From the NCBI RefSeq assembly GCF_000208745.1, contig NC_030853.1, positions 14,522,540 to 14,586,539 of the forward strand: a stretch of DNA of 64,000 nt, read 5' to 3'. Shown here one piece after another: positions 11,778 through 21,688 of this stretch. The notes beneath the pieces were generated by a model. That model saw only the letters and a program-made list of their open reading frames with translations. It was not told where the DNA came from and ran no database searches. Both the position numbers and the translations under genes were made by a program. This DNA is from Theobroma cacao. Its lineage: Eukaryota; Streptophyta; Magnoliopsida; Malvales; Malvaceae. Within the stretch, counting starts at the first letter, position 1. Every line of letters begins with the position of its first letter.

Positions 11778-13400
11778 TTATAGGTACCCATACTTTGATG
11801 GGTCCTTCAGAGTTAGTTGCAACAAAGAATCCCTTAGGAACTTAAATTTTCTTAACTTTTTGCACTTTTCTTTTCTTAAAATAGTCATATGAGAAATGAC
11901 CATGTTTACCACAATTATAACATCTAGGTAATGCTTTAGCTGAATATTTATTGTGGTATGCATCTCTTTTTGAAGATTCATTTTTCAAGCATTTAAGAGC
12001 TGTGTTTTCATCAAGAGTTATTTGCAAGGCTTCAGACTTATTTTTCAGCTCTTGCTTTAAAGACTCAAAGTCTGTTTTTGAGTGTTCTAACTCAGCTTGC
12101 AAAATATTTCTTTGCTAAAAAACAGAGGTGAGCTCTTGTTTGATTTATTCCAAATCATTTTTAAGTAATGCAGCCTTTTTCTTCAATGACTTGTATTTTG
12201 AAAAAAGTTTTTCAAATTCATCATAAAGGCATTTATATTCATCCTGTAAATCATCATAAGAATTAAAGCAGAGGGATGAGGCTACCTCTGTTTCATCCTC
12301 TTGTGCCATTAAATAGATGTTTTCTCTTTCCTTAGATTTTTCATCATCAGTTTTAGAGCTTGATGTGTCACTGTCTGACCATGCAGCAGCCACCATTGCT
12401 TTCTTGGATCACTTATTTTTCTTGGGGGTTTCATCTTTCAACAATGGACACTCGGACTTGAAGTGACCAAGTTTTTTGCATTCGTAGCAGATCATCTCTT
12501 TCTTTTTGTTGGATTCATTTTTGTTCTTTATTTTTTATGAAACACCTTGGTCTTTCCTGAAACCTCTTCTAGTTAGCCTTCGATTTCTTCTGCTCATTAG
12601 TTTTCTGAAATTTTTTGCAACTGAGCTAAATTTTCATCATCATCACAAGAAAGCTCTTCCAGCTCTTCTTCAAGAATGCTAGCTTTAAGTACAATGCTCT
12701 TTTTCTTTTCCTTTGCTTTCCTTCGGTCTTCTTCTTCTTCTTCCTTAAGCTCCAGCTCATGAGTGAGAAGAGAACCACATATCTCATTGAGAGTGATGAT
12801 GTTCAGATCTTTAGCCTCTCTAATGGCAGTCACTTTTGGTTTTTAGGATTTTAGTAGGCATCTAAGCAGTCTCTTAACTAATTCATGTTCAGGGATAGGC
12901 TTGCCTAGCTGACTTAATTTATTTGTAATGTTTGTAAACATATTAAACATGCTGGTGATGTCTTCACGAGGCTCCAATTTGAACATTTCATAACTATGTG
13001 TTAAGAGAGCAATTTTGGACTCCTTTACTTGAGAAGTCCCTTCATGAATTATTCTAAGTTTTTCCCACACTTGTTTAACTGTTGTACAGCTTGAGACTTT
13101 GTTAAATTCAGTGGGGGTCAAGGCACAATGTAATATGTTGATGGCTTTAAAGTTTACTTGAACTTTCTTAGTTTCAGCCTCAGTCTATTCGGACCTTGGC
13201 TTGGGCATCAACTCATTTGTTACTACATTCACTGTTGAGGGCATAAAGGGTCCATCAATTATGACGTCCCACATTTCATAATCTATAGCCCTAATATAGA
13301 TTAACATTTTAGTGCTCCAATAAGGATAATTAGAGCCATCAAACAGAGGTGGTTTGTTTGTTGATTGTCCCTCAGCAACTATGATTTTTTGTTAAGCCAT
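11778..13400 (-). pseudogene. Sirevirus gag remnant
   Basis: The start is likely the ATG at 13400-13398, followed at once by a stop (third codon). The next residues, PPLFDGSNYPYWSTKM, are the typical N-terminus of copia gag. The UBN2-type gag core lies at 12843-13121 (VWEKLRIIHEGTSQVKESK). A CCHC zinc knuckle near 12440-12500 is intact (CYECKKLGHFKSEC). A second near 11900 has lost its last Cys (CYNCGKHGHFSYDY). Glu/Lys-rich coiled-coil-like blocks separate them. Several stops and frame changes are present. Gag would form the cytoplasmic particle; this copy is dead. Confidence 0.85.
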
Positions 13401-13444
13401 TTGGATCCTCCCAAAGGATGTTAAGCCTTAAAAACAGGGAACTT

Positions 13445-13458
13445 GCTTTGATACCAAT
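13445..13458 (-). other. Primer-binding site (initiator Met tRNA)
   Basis: Minus-strand ATTGGTATCAAAGC sits directly beside the 5-prime LTR. TGGTATCAAAGC is one base off the usual initiator-Met-tRNA-complementary TGGTATCAGAGC. Confidence 0.88.
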
Positions 13459-14531
13459 TGTTGGTCCCATTAATATGTGCTAAAGGGGGTGAATAGCACA
13501 ATTTGGCTCTTGACAAGATGTGAAACTAATTTTCAAAACTTAAGAAAGTAAAAACAAAGTATAAGGTGCACAGCAATTTAGAATGGTTCTGTCTAAGACC
13601 TACATCCACTACCTTGATTATCCAACCAAGGATTTTCCCAACGATTCACTAAGAATCAGGTGAAATTCATAACTTTTCATCAAGCTTTTACAATGGCTTT
13701 TCACAAGCTCAGCCAAAACCTTTACATTAGTTTTTCACGGACTCAACTAAAACCCAAAGTGGTTTTTCAAGGCTCAACCACAACCTATAACATTCAAGCT
13801 TTCACAAGCTTAAACAACCCCTTAGAGTGACTCCCTCACTCTAAGTATACAAGAAAATAGGTTACAGAAAGTACCTATGATCACAAGTTGATCTGATTGG
13901 TACAAGATTGAGTGCTAAATACAATGACAAAGAGTAGGCGTTTAAGTGCAGACAAGTGCAGTGAAGCTTTTCTAGTTTTTCTTCTTTCTAAAGCTCAAAT
14001 CTCATTCAAGGCTTCTGAAAACTTGTTTCTCATTGTTGGAAGACCCTTTTATACTTGGATATGCAACTCTGATGGCAGTTTGGCAGTTTATATCTATTGG
14101 AAACAGTTGATGATGAGTTCTGGCTGTTAATCTGTCTTGCAGTGTTCTGGTTCAAATTACAGACAGAGAGCTCTTAGTCGACTAACTTGGTTGACTAAGT
14201 TGATTCTGTTTCTAGTTTGCAGATTTTGGCAGAGGGCACTTAGTCGACTGACTTGATTGACTAAGTTGGTTCTGTTTCTCAAACTCTTCAGCCCACCATT
14301 TCTCTAATTTGAAATTTGGTCAACCAATGTTTTTCCTTATTTAACCAACAAGCTTCCTCCTTGTTATTCAGTTACATCTTGTTGATTTTATCCCTCTTTT
14401 TCTTTCAAAAATACTCTTTGAAGATTTAAGAAATTAATTTCATGTATTAATTTCCTGCACACTTAAGTAAAGGAATTAGACACAAATAAATGGGAATGTT
14501 TTATTATCATCAAAAACTAGTGGAGCCAACA
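13459..14531 (-). repeat. Sirevirus 5-prime LTR
   Basis: Begins TGTTGGTCCCA and ends GAGCCAACA on the plus strand and pairs with 4391-5464. On the minus strand it is the 5-prime LTR and would carry the promoter. It carries the same two TTAGTCGACTRA inverted units, near 14174-14200 and 14238-14265. Confidence 0.93.
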
Positions 14532-15340
14532 GTGACTTGGTTGGACCATTACTAAATGTTCAATAAGGCATTTTTACATACTTTCAATCATAAATTACTT
14601 TTCAAAATGGGCAGAGGCATCATCTTATCGAGAAATGAAGGAAGAAAATATTGCTACCTTCATTAGAACAAACATCATTTATTGTTATGCTATGCCATGT
14701 CTCATTATAATAGATAATGGAAAATAGTTCGTGATAGAGAAGTTTTGTGCATAGTTTAACTTCAAGCAACATAATTTTTTCATGTATCACATACTAACAA
14801 ATGGTTTAATAGAATCTTTCAACAAGACTTCATGTAATCTTTCCATGAAAATTGTGGATCATGCCATTAAAGATTGGCTAGAGAAAATAAGGGAAGCTTT
14901 ATGCGCTTATTGTATGACATTTGACACACTTACTCAAGCTACTCCATACTCGCTTATTTGTGGTGTAAAAGTTATTCTCCCACTAGAATGTCAAATTCCA
15001 TCATTGAGAATTGCCATCCAATAAGGTCTTTCAAATGAAGACAATGTTCACCTACGCCTTAAATAACTTGAAGCGTTGGATGAGAAAAGGTTAGAAGCAC
15101 AACAACGCTTGGAATGTTACCAAGCTCGATTGTCCAAAGCTTTCAACAAGAAAGTTAAACCACAATCATTCCAAATGGGAGACTTAATTCTTGTAGTGAG
15201 AATAAGTTCCTCTCAAAATGGGATGGACCATATGTTGTTTAAGAATTTTATACCAATGGCACATACAAGATTGTTGAACAAGAAGGAGTAAGAGTTGGCC
15301 CAATCAATGGCAAATTTTTGAAGCGCTACTATACTTGAAG
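14532..15340 (+). pseudogene. Ty3/gypsy integrase remnant (right half)
   Basis: Resumes the gypsy frame directly after the Sirevirus: LVGPLLN follows the duplicated GTGAC. Then come KWAEASSYREMKEENIATFI, NGLIESFNKT (the region of the catalytic Glu), DWLEKIREAL, QATPYSLICG and QIPSLRI. All of these are characteristic of Ogre/Tat-lineage integrase. The C-terminal part at 15076-15291 (EAQQRLECYQARLSKAFNKK, FQMGDL) is followed by NGKFLKRYY and a stop near 15338. In-frame stops near 14727 and 15024 show decay. Only a fragment of the parent element remains; no LTRs could be placed for it. Confidence 0.8.
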
Positions 15341-15795
15341 GTAAAATACTCCTCAACAAGAGCTTAAAAAAAAGCATGCTAAGTTGAAAATCCTTAATAG
15401 GATGACTTAGACAAAAGTTAAGGCAAGAATATATATATATATATATATATATGAACTATGTTATCACTTTATCCTTATTAGGAGGTACGTAGATAGCTTG
15501 GTTCCATGGTCAAGTTTAGTCACACTGAAAAAAAAAATGTCTCTTAGATTAAAGATGGCTCAATTCTTTATGACAATGAAGCTACCAAGATAGAAAATTG
15601 AAGAACAATTCAAGTTTGTACTTCTTTTTGAGTTATGCGATTCAATCAATTAAACTAAAAGTGAAACAAATTGCAATCACAAGTTGAAGTTCAATTGGTG
15701 ACAAAAAAATTTTTATAACACAAAGTATCTTGAAGGTTTCATAAGTTTATCTTTAAAATTTCTTCACAAGTAAAGAAAAGTAATAGGAAAGATCG

Positions 15796-15896
15796 ATTGT
15801 TATTGCTGATTCAAAATGCATTGCAATGTAAAAGAAAATTTTAAANATTGTTATTGCTGATTCAAAATGCATTGCAATGTAAAAGAAAATTTTAAA
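15796..15896. repeat. Exact 50-bp duplication flanking one N
   Basis: Bases 15796-15845 and 15847-15896 are identical and separated by a single N. This is the pattern left when two overlapping contig ends are joined without being merged, so it is most likely an assembly artefact. Confidence 0.9.
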
Positions 15897-16113
15897 GGTA
15901 TAAATCCTAAAACAAAAAAAAAGCAAAAAGTAAAAGCTACATGAATAAGGAAGCAATCAAATCAAGGTTTCAACTTGAAATTCGTTAGCTCTTCTCAAGA
16001 AAATTCAAACATACTCTGTAACAATTTTAGGGAATTAACTTCATTTTCACTCAAAATAGGAGAATACTTTATGGAAACTATCTCTTCATTAATCTTGGAA
16101 ATATTAGCTTCCC

Positions 16114-16368
16114 TCATTTGCACCTCTTCCTTTTTTTTTTAGTAGAAGGTTCAACCTCATTCTTCTTGCGAAACAAAGTATTCAAGTCATTTTTAAGATA
16201 TTTCAACTCAGATTGCAAATCATCAGCATGCCCAACAAATTTGGTCTTAAGTGACTCATCATCTTTAAGACAAATTGCAAGTTCTTTAAGCTTCTCAGTT
16301 TGGTCTTTTGCCGACGTACTAAAGGATAATTCAAGGTCAATAAATTTGCAAACTTGTCCAAAGTATTT
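16114..16368 (-). pseudogene. Coiled-coil protein fragment, no start codon
   Basis: A minus-strand frame open for 84 codons between stops, with no ATG. It reads as strongly helical, heptad-like protein: FIDLELSFSTSAKDQTEKLK, ELAICLKDDESLKTKF, DDLQSELKYLKNDL, NTLFRKKNEVEPS. The composition looks like real coding sequence rather than chance. It may be the tail of a transposon-captured or PMD-associated protein, but I do not recognise a named family. Confidence 0.4.
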
Positions 16369-17040
16369 TTAAACTATGTTCCTCAATAAAGATGAAGCAA
16401 TAGTCTCGACCTCTCTTATTATATCAAGAACCTTTTGAATTGTTGTCGATTTTGCATACGTAAATAAATGTATCAAACAAGTAATATAAATAGTAAGTCC
16501 AGAATCGTACACCATAGGGATTTGCATCTAATTTTTCATTAAGCGCTAAAATTATGACAAACTAATCTTATTCAAGTAACTTGATATTTTAAAAAATTAA
16601 TTAAAACTAAATTAAAGGAAACCCTAAATTAATTAATAAAAACTAAAAATTCACTTAAGAAATGCAATATATTAAAACTTAGAATTATAGTTTCATTCAA
16701 CACTTCATCCAATACCAGCTTCTCTTATTATTTACATTCATGGGTGGTTTCACTAACATAGGATCAAAGACTATGTACTCCATCTAGGTGCTTGCAAAAA
16801 TACCTAACTTAATTAGTTCACTATATGTCAATAAGAATCAATTAAATTAAGTTCATTAAGCTAGTGTCCTAATTAGTTATGTATGGCAATTATCGTATAT
16901 CTGCCCGAATTGCGAATTAGATCACCTAAGTGACGTGAACATACATTATTCAAATCTTAGTTTAACTTAAAGTCTCTCTATTGAGTTTCAATTAGATTCA
17001 AAAATCAATTAATTATTGATTTTTATACTATCTTTAGAAA

Positions 17041-17290
17041 AGCTTCCCTATCATTATGGTATTAGCACAAATTGGGTGGTCTTCTTATTTATGGTTGGTT
17101 TTATGATAATTTTTAGGTAATATGAAATTTGTAGATGCTATTTATGCGCTCTTATATACTTATGATGGTAACAAGGATGTCATTCGAGCATTTTGTGAGG
17201 GTTGGTTTCTAACCACGAAAACAATTCATATTGCCTTGAAAGAAGCTTCCCTATCATTATGGGATTTGTCACAAATTGGGTGGCCTATCT
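17041..17290. repeat. Partial direct duplication within the PMD scrap
   Basis: AGCTTCCCTATCATTATGG followed by (t/g)att-tgtcacaaattgggtgg-like sequence occurs at about 17041-17080 and again at 17243-17283. A roughly 40-bp piece of the PMD frame has therefore been copied upstream of it. Confidence 0.7.
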
Positions 17291-17337
17291 TTAATGATGT
17301 CATCAAGTCCATGCGGTGGCACGTGATTCATCTTTAA
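17122..17337 (+). pseudogene. Plant mobile domain (PMD) fragment
   Basis: A 71-codon frame with VIRAFCEGWFLTTKTIHIAL and EASLSLWDLSQIGWPIF. This matches the aminotransferase-like plant mobile domain pattern in which a W near the start is followed by TNT(F/L)H and (S/T)L(W/E)D. The domain occurs in plant genes (MAIN/MAIL type) and in many transposons. Only the N-terminal third of the domain is present, so this is a scrap, most likely transposon-carried. Confidence 0.55.
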
Positions 17338-17479
17338 AAATTTCTTCCATTCACTAATTTTGGGCATGTAGCATCTTGTAATTGGATAATAATTTTCCTC
17401 ATTCTAAAGACATTTCTAACTACTTCCTAATATTACAAAACACATAGTTTAATACATGGAATCAATTTCATCGATAATT

Positions 17480-17720
17480 ACCAATGGATTACCAATTACC
17501 TTAAAAATAGTAAAGCTCCAACGAAATCTGTGCAGTCGGTATTTTGTCAGTAATGTTTAGGCATTGAAAAAGGATGACTGGCACTAAATTTACCAATTAA
17601 TCTATCCATCGATAATTGCTATTACCGACAGAATATTTCGTTGGTAATGTCAACTAGTGTTTTTTAATTTACTGATAAAATTTTCATTGATAATTCCGTC
17701 TATTAATTTAAAAAAAAGCT
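17480..17720. mobile_element. CACTA-type subterminal repeats
   Basis: Repeated variants of ACCGACRGAATATTTCGTTGGTAAT and ATCGATAATT on both strands are typical of CACTA (En/Spm) ends, with a possible CACTA/TAGTG terminus near 17653-17657. Probably the 5-prime end zone of the CACTA coding remnant at 19114-25640. Exact termini not found. Confidence 0.5.
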
Positions 17721-18059
17721 CGTGTGGGCTTCTTCATACTTCCCCCTTTCCCCCAACCCTAGTTGTTTTCCCCCTCCCTCAAATTCTCTATTTCCCTTTA
17801 TTGTTGTCAACCAAATCCACCTTCCTAAGTAGCTGTCAGTCCTTTTTGTCCTGCAAACCTTCCTGCTTTCTCTTTCGCCCTCCACCCTTTTCTCTTCTCC
17901 CCGTGAATCCCACCCAAAAACTATAATCCCTAGGCCATCAGTCATTTTCTCTACCCTTCCTTATGCTGGTCTTTCCCTCTCTTGTAAGTTTCTTTAAAAA
18001 AATTATTTTACAAGATTTATTTTTAACATTTTTATTATATGTTGTTTTATTTATTTGTT

Positions 18060-18510
18060 ATTTAATTGTAATTTAATTGATATTATGTATACATATTTTT
18101 TGTGTTAATTTTGTTCTAATATAATTGATGCTGTGTATATATATTTGGTTGTGTTAATTTTGTAGTAATATAATTTTTATTGTGTATAAATTTGCGGTTG
18201 TGTTAATTTTGTGGTAATATAATTGTTATTGTGTATATATATTTGTTTGTGTTAATTTTGTGGTATTATAATTGTTATTGTGTATATATATTTGTTTATG
18301 TTAATTTTGTGGTAATTTAATTGTTATTGTGTATATTTTTTTGTTTGTGTTAATTTTGTGGTAATTTAGTTGTTATTGTGTGTGTGTGTGTGTGTGTGTG
18401 TGTATTTTGTGTGTTTTGTGGTAATTTAATTGTTATTATGTATATATGTGTTTGTTTGTGTTAATTTTGTGGTACAATAATTTTGTTATTGTGTATATAT
18501 AAATTAGTAA
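18060..18510. repeat. 49-bp minisatellite with (GT)n expansion
   Basis: Copies of GTGTTAATTTTGTGGTAAT recur with an exact 49-bp period (starts near 18102, 18151, 18200, 18249, 18298, 18347). The array continues irregularly to about 18500. One unit has expanded into (GT)n at about 18378-18403. Located between the CACTA end repeats and the transposase remnant. Confidence 0.88.
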
Positions 18511-19113
18511 AATTAAAATTTTACACTTTAATTATATAAATTAGTAATTAGTAGTGTTAAATTAATGATTAATATTATATAATTTCATAACAATTATATA
18601 AGTAGTAGTTCTAAATTGAAATTATATAATTAGTAGTGTTAAATAACAGAATTTAAAATTGTTAAAATACAAAAATGTTATACCTTAAGGATATAAAATA
18701 ATAATAACTTTTGTTAAAATTTTAAAAAAAAGTTTTAATTTATTTATTATATAAATTAGTTGTTAATAGGATTAAATTAATAATTAATATTATATATTTC
18801 ATAGAAATTATATAATTAGTAGTTTTAAGTTATATAATTTAATATTGTTAAAGTGTAAAATGTTATAATTTATTCATATTAAAATCGTAAATTATATTAT
18901 TATATAATTATTATTGTTAATAATTAATAATTAATATTTTTAGTAATTAATATCATTAAATTTCATAAAACTTTTATAATTTAATATTTTTAATTTATAA
19001 AATCTTAATTATATAAATTAATATTGTTGATAACATTTTGTAAATTAATATTGTAAATTTCATACTAATAGCAATAATTAGACAAAAAGCATTTCTTATC
19101 AATTGATCAAAAT
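18511..19113. other. AT-rich spacer
   Basis: Only repeated TTAGTAGTGTTAAATTAAT-like low-complexity sequence; no gene seen. Confidence 0.5.
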
Positions 19114-19329
19114 TTGAAAGAAGTAATAGCTATACTAATTAACATGTTTTTTTTTACATTCTATAACAAACATCATCTGTCCGTTATGGTTCTCATAATG
19201 GAACAAGAGAGATCTTGGATTTATTCTCGACTTAATGAACGTAGATTCATTAGAAATGAATTTTTTAAATGGCATCAAAGAATTTATTTCTTTAGCCTTC
19301 AATCAACATATATATATGCGTTAGAATAA
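19114..19329 (+). pseudogene. CACTA transposase-associated domain remnant
   Basis: EQERSWIYSRLNERRFIRNE, followed by FFKWHQRIYFFSLQ, matches the N-terminal transposase-associated domain pattern (DRSWMY-R-L ... EFxxGVxxFIxFA). Upstream residues in this frame are not domain-like, so the true start is unclear. Confidence 0.6.
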
Positions 19330-19394
19330 TATTAGATGCCCTTACTCTCAGTGTATGAATAACAAGTTTTTAATTGGTGATTAGGATTAGAAGC

Positions 19395-19800
19395 ACCTTA
19401 TTTATAGATGTTTCACTAGTGCATACAGAATATGGTATTCACATAGTGAATTATTCCATATCGGACAATTATCAAGAAGTCATGATGATAATGTTGAAGA
19501 AATAATGAATGAAATTAGAGTTGAAAATCCATATACTTGAATGGTTATGGATGCATTACATCCATATTTAAATTCAATGTCAGGCATTAAAATGAAGGGG
19601 TGGTTCATGAAAAAGATCTTAATTCAAATGCCACAAGCTTCGATTCATTGTTAAATGACGCGAATGCACCATTGTGGTCCGATTACATGAAGCATACAAA
19701 ACTATCAACTATGTCCAACTATTGAATGTCAAGTCAGATTTTAACATGAACAAGTCTTATTTTAATTGTTTCATGCATCTAATGAAGGAGATGTTCCCAT
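19395..19800 (+). pseudogene. TNP2-type transposase remnant, segment 1
   Basis: Broken frames giving SLLNDANAPLWSDYMKHTKL and related text, the part of TNP2 proteins before the conserved DMLP motif. The frame runs into GATGTTCCCAT, where the solo LTR is inserted with a duplicated CCCAT. Confidence 0.6.
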
Positions 19801-21163
19801 AGTTGACTCCATATGTTTTTTCTTATAACAAAACATTCCTTTTTTATTGATGTCTAATTTCACTACTTAAGTGTGCAAGATAAAGTTCAATTCCCTTAAT
19901 AAATTTGATGATTAAAAACAAGTCAAGAAGCATACTCACTTAGAAGATGGGTTAATCAGTTAAAGAAGGAAAGAAAAAAGGATTTAGTGAAAACAGAACA
20001 TTATTAATTGATTAACGTGAATCTTTAATCAGGTAAGGCAAAACTAGGCGCTACATGAAAGTAAGACTAAAAAGCTCTAATAAGTTAGCACAAGGCTTAA
20101 CTGATTAAGGAAATGTTGAAAGTGAAACATAGAAGGTTGCTAATCGGTTAAATAGAAGAGTTAATCAATTAGAGCTCAAGATTTGAAGTACCTAGAAGCG
20201 TCAAAATTTAAATTCAAAAGTGAAGTTAACTGTTAAAGGGCACCAAATGAGGAAATTCAAGTTTGAAGATTTCTTAACTGATTAAAGCCTATCTTAATCA
20301 GTTAAGAATGAAGGGAGAAAAGCTTCAACCAGTTAAGAAGAGTATTAATTAGTTAAAAGAAGGCTGGCCAAAAACAATGAGTGTAGAGGTCTTAAAACAG
20401 AATGTTTTTAATTAGTTAGAGTTTTCTTTAACTGGTTAAGAGAGTGAAAAGAGTTGTCAGACAGTGTAAGTCAGAGAAGGTTTAATCGGTTAAAGCATGT
20501 TGTTAACCAGTTAACAGAACACTGTTTACCCTTTTGAATTTAAGCATTATAAGACAAAATAAAAGCTTGAACAAGGCTAGAACTATTTCTAATAGTCAAA
20601 ACTGATATTTCAAGTATAAAAGGAATCTCTAATGGTCAAGAAGAGAAGCTATCTAGAGAAAGAAAGAGATAAAAAAAAGCCAAAAACCTTCTCTTTGCAA
20701 GTGTACTCCACTCTAATCCTTTGTAAACTTTTTTGAGCTTGAATTTGTACTTCTTAGTTCAGCTAAGTGATCATTTGTACTCAATTTTCTTCTTATTTCT
20801 TGATTAATTAAAGTGCGCGAGGCACTTTAAGGGTTATTGTAAAGGTTTAAAGCTTGAGGTAAAAGCTCACCTTGTAAAAGCTTGGTGGAAGCTGTTAATT
20901 CCACTGATTTAGTGAAGTTAGATTAAAAATCCTTGACTAGGAGATCAAGGTAATGGACATAAGTCAAGTAGATTGAACCATTATAAACATTTGTATTATG
21001 TCCACTTCTTTCTGTCCCATCTTTACTTGGTGTCTTTTAACTTTAACAAGTTTTAATTCTTCCTCTTCTAATTATAAAGAAATTTTCAAAGCTCGAAAGC
21101 TTACTGTGTAACATATCCTTTAAGTGTTATTCACCTCCCTCTAGCACTATTTTGGGACCAACA
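19801..21163 (+). mobile_element. Solo LTR, Sirevirus-type, in the CACTA remnant
   Basis: Plus-orientation relative of the LTR at 422-1859. It starts AGTTGACTCC (decayed TGTTGACTCC) and ends CTAGCACTATTTTGGGACCAACA. It is flanked by CCCAT at 19796-19800 and 21164-21168, a 5-bp target duplication. CACTA coding sequence continues on both sides, which confirms the insertion. Six motif pairs lie at 20004-20514. Confidence 0.88.
20004..20514. repeat. Six pairs of near-palindromic 12-mers
   Basis: TTAAYYRRTTAA-like motifs in pairs at 20004/20025, 20140/20161, 20274/20294, 20325/20345, 20408/20428 and 20482/20503. Offsets are 21, 21, 20, 20, 20 and 21 bp. Confidence 0.8.
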
Positions 21164-21168
21164 CCCAT

Positions 21169-21688
21169 CGGATGAAACTTTACTAGAAAACTTTTATAAA
21201 AGAAGACCAAGCTGACTAAGCTTGGACCTGATTATGTTAAAAGTCATGCTTGTAAGAACAATCACATGTTATTTTATAAAAAAAGCTTTTGAGTTGTCTT
21301 ATTGTTTAGTTTTTGGTCATCCTTGGTATAAACTAAATAAATTAAAAGAGGGATGGAAAAGAAAATTTCGTATAAGATTCTGCATTACCTTCCACTCATA
21401 TCGAGATTATAAAGGCTCTATATGGTAGAAAAAATTGTAGAATACATGACATGACATGGTTTTAACAAATCTATTGATGGATTGCTTAGACATCTTGTTG
21501 ATGGTGAGGCTTGGTAACACTTTAATCACAATCATCGGTCTTTTGCTAAAGAGCCTTGTCGTGTTGAACTTGGTTTATATTCAAATGGTTTCAGTCCATT
21601 TAGACCAACTACGAAACCTTATTTTGTGTGGCTAATAATTCACACTATGTACAACTTACCTCTGTGGATGTCCATGAAGCAACTATTA
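21169..21688 (+). pseudogene. TNP2-type transposase remnant, segment 2
   Basis: Contains VKSHACKNNHMLFYKK-like text in shifted frames, then ILHYLPLISRLQRLYM, GFNKSIDGLLRHLVDGEAW, PCRVELGLYSNGFSPF and MYNLPLWMSMKQ. This is the standard run of TNP2 motifs (LRYFPLxPRLQRL, DGEAW, LGLxxDGFxPF, YNLPPWMCMK). It stops at the next LTR. Confidence 0.8.

Larger units (their letters stand above)
4391..14531 (-). mobile_element. Complete but degenerate Sirevirus (Ty1/copia) retrotransposon
   Basis: A 10.1-kb element read on the minus strand. It has LTRs of 1074 and 1073 bp (TGTTGG...CCAACA), a 5-bp target duplication GTGAC at 4386-4390 and 14532-14536, an initiator-Met-tRNA primer site and a polypurine tract. 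Reading order is gag, GAG-pre-integrase, integrase, reverse transcriptase, RNase H, then a long third coding region before the 3-prime LTR. The order and the extra region fit Sirevirus-lineage copia elements. All coding regions carry stops or frameshifts, so it is not autonomous. The two LTRs differ at many sites by eye (first 150 bp about 92-93% alike), so insertion is not recent. Confidence 0.93.
15341..17040. other. Probable 3-prime non-coding part of the gypsy element
   Basis: AT-rich, with an (AT)n run near 15430. The block near 16440-16530 (TTGTCGATTTTGCATACG ... AATCGTACACCATAGGG) resembles sequence I recall from 3-prime regions of large Ogre-like elements. It has no supported gene on the plus strand and a coiled-coil open frame on the minus strand. 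Confidence 0.4.
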
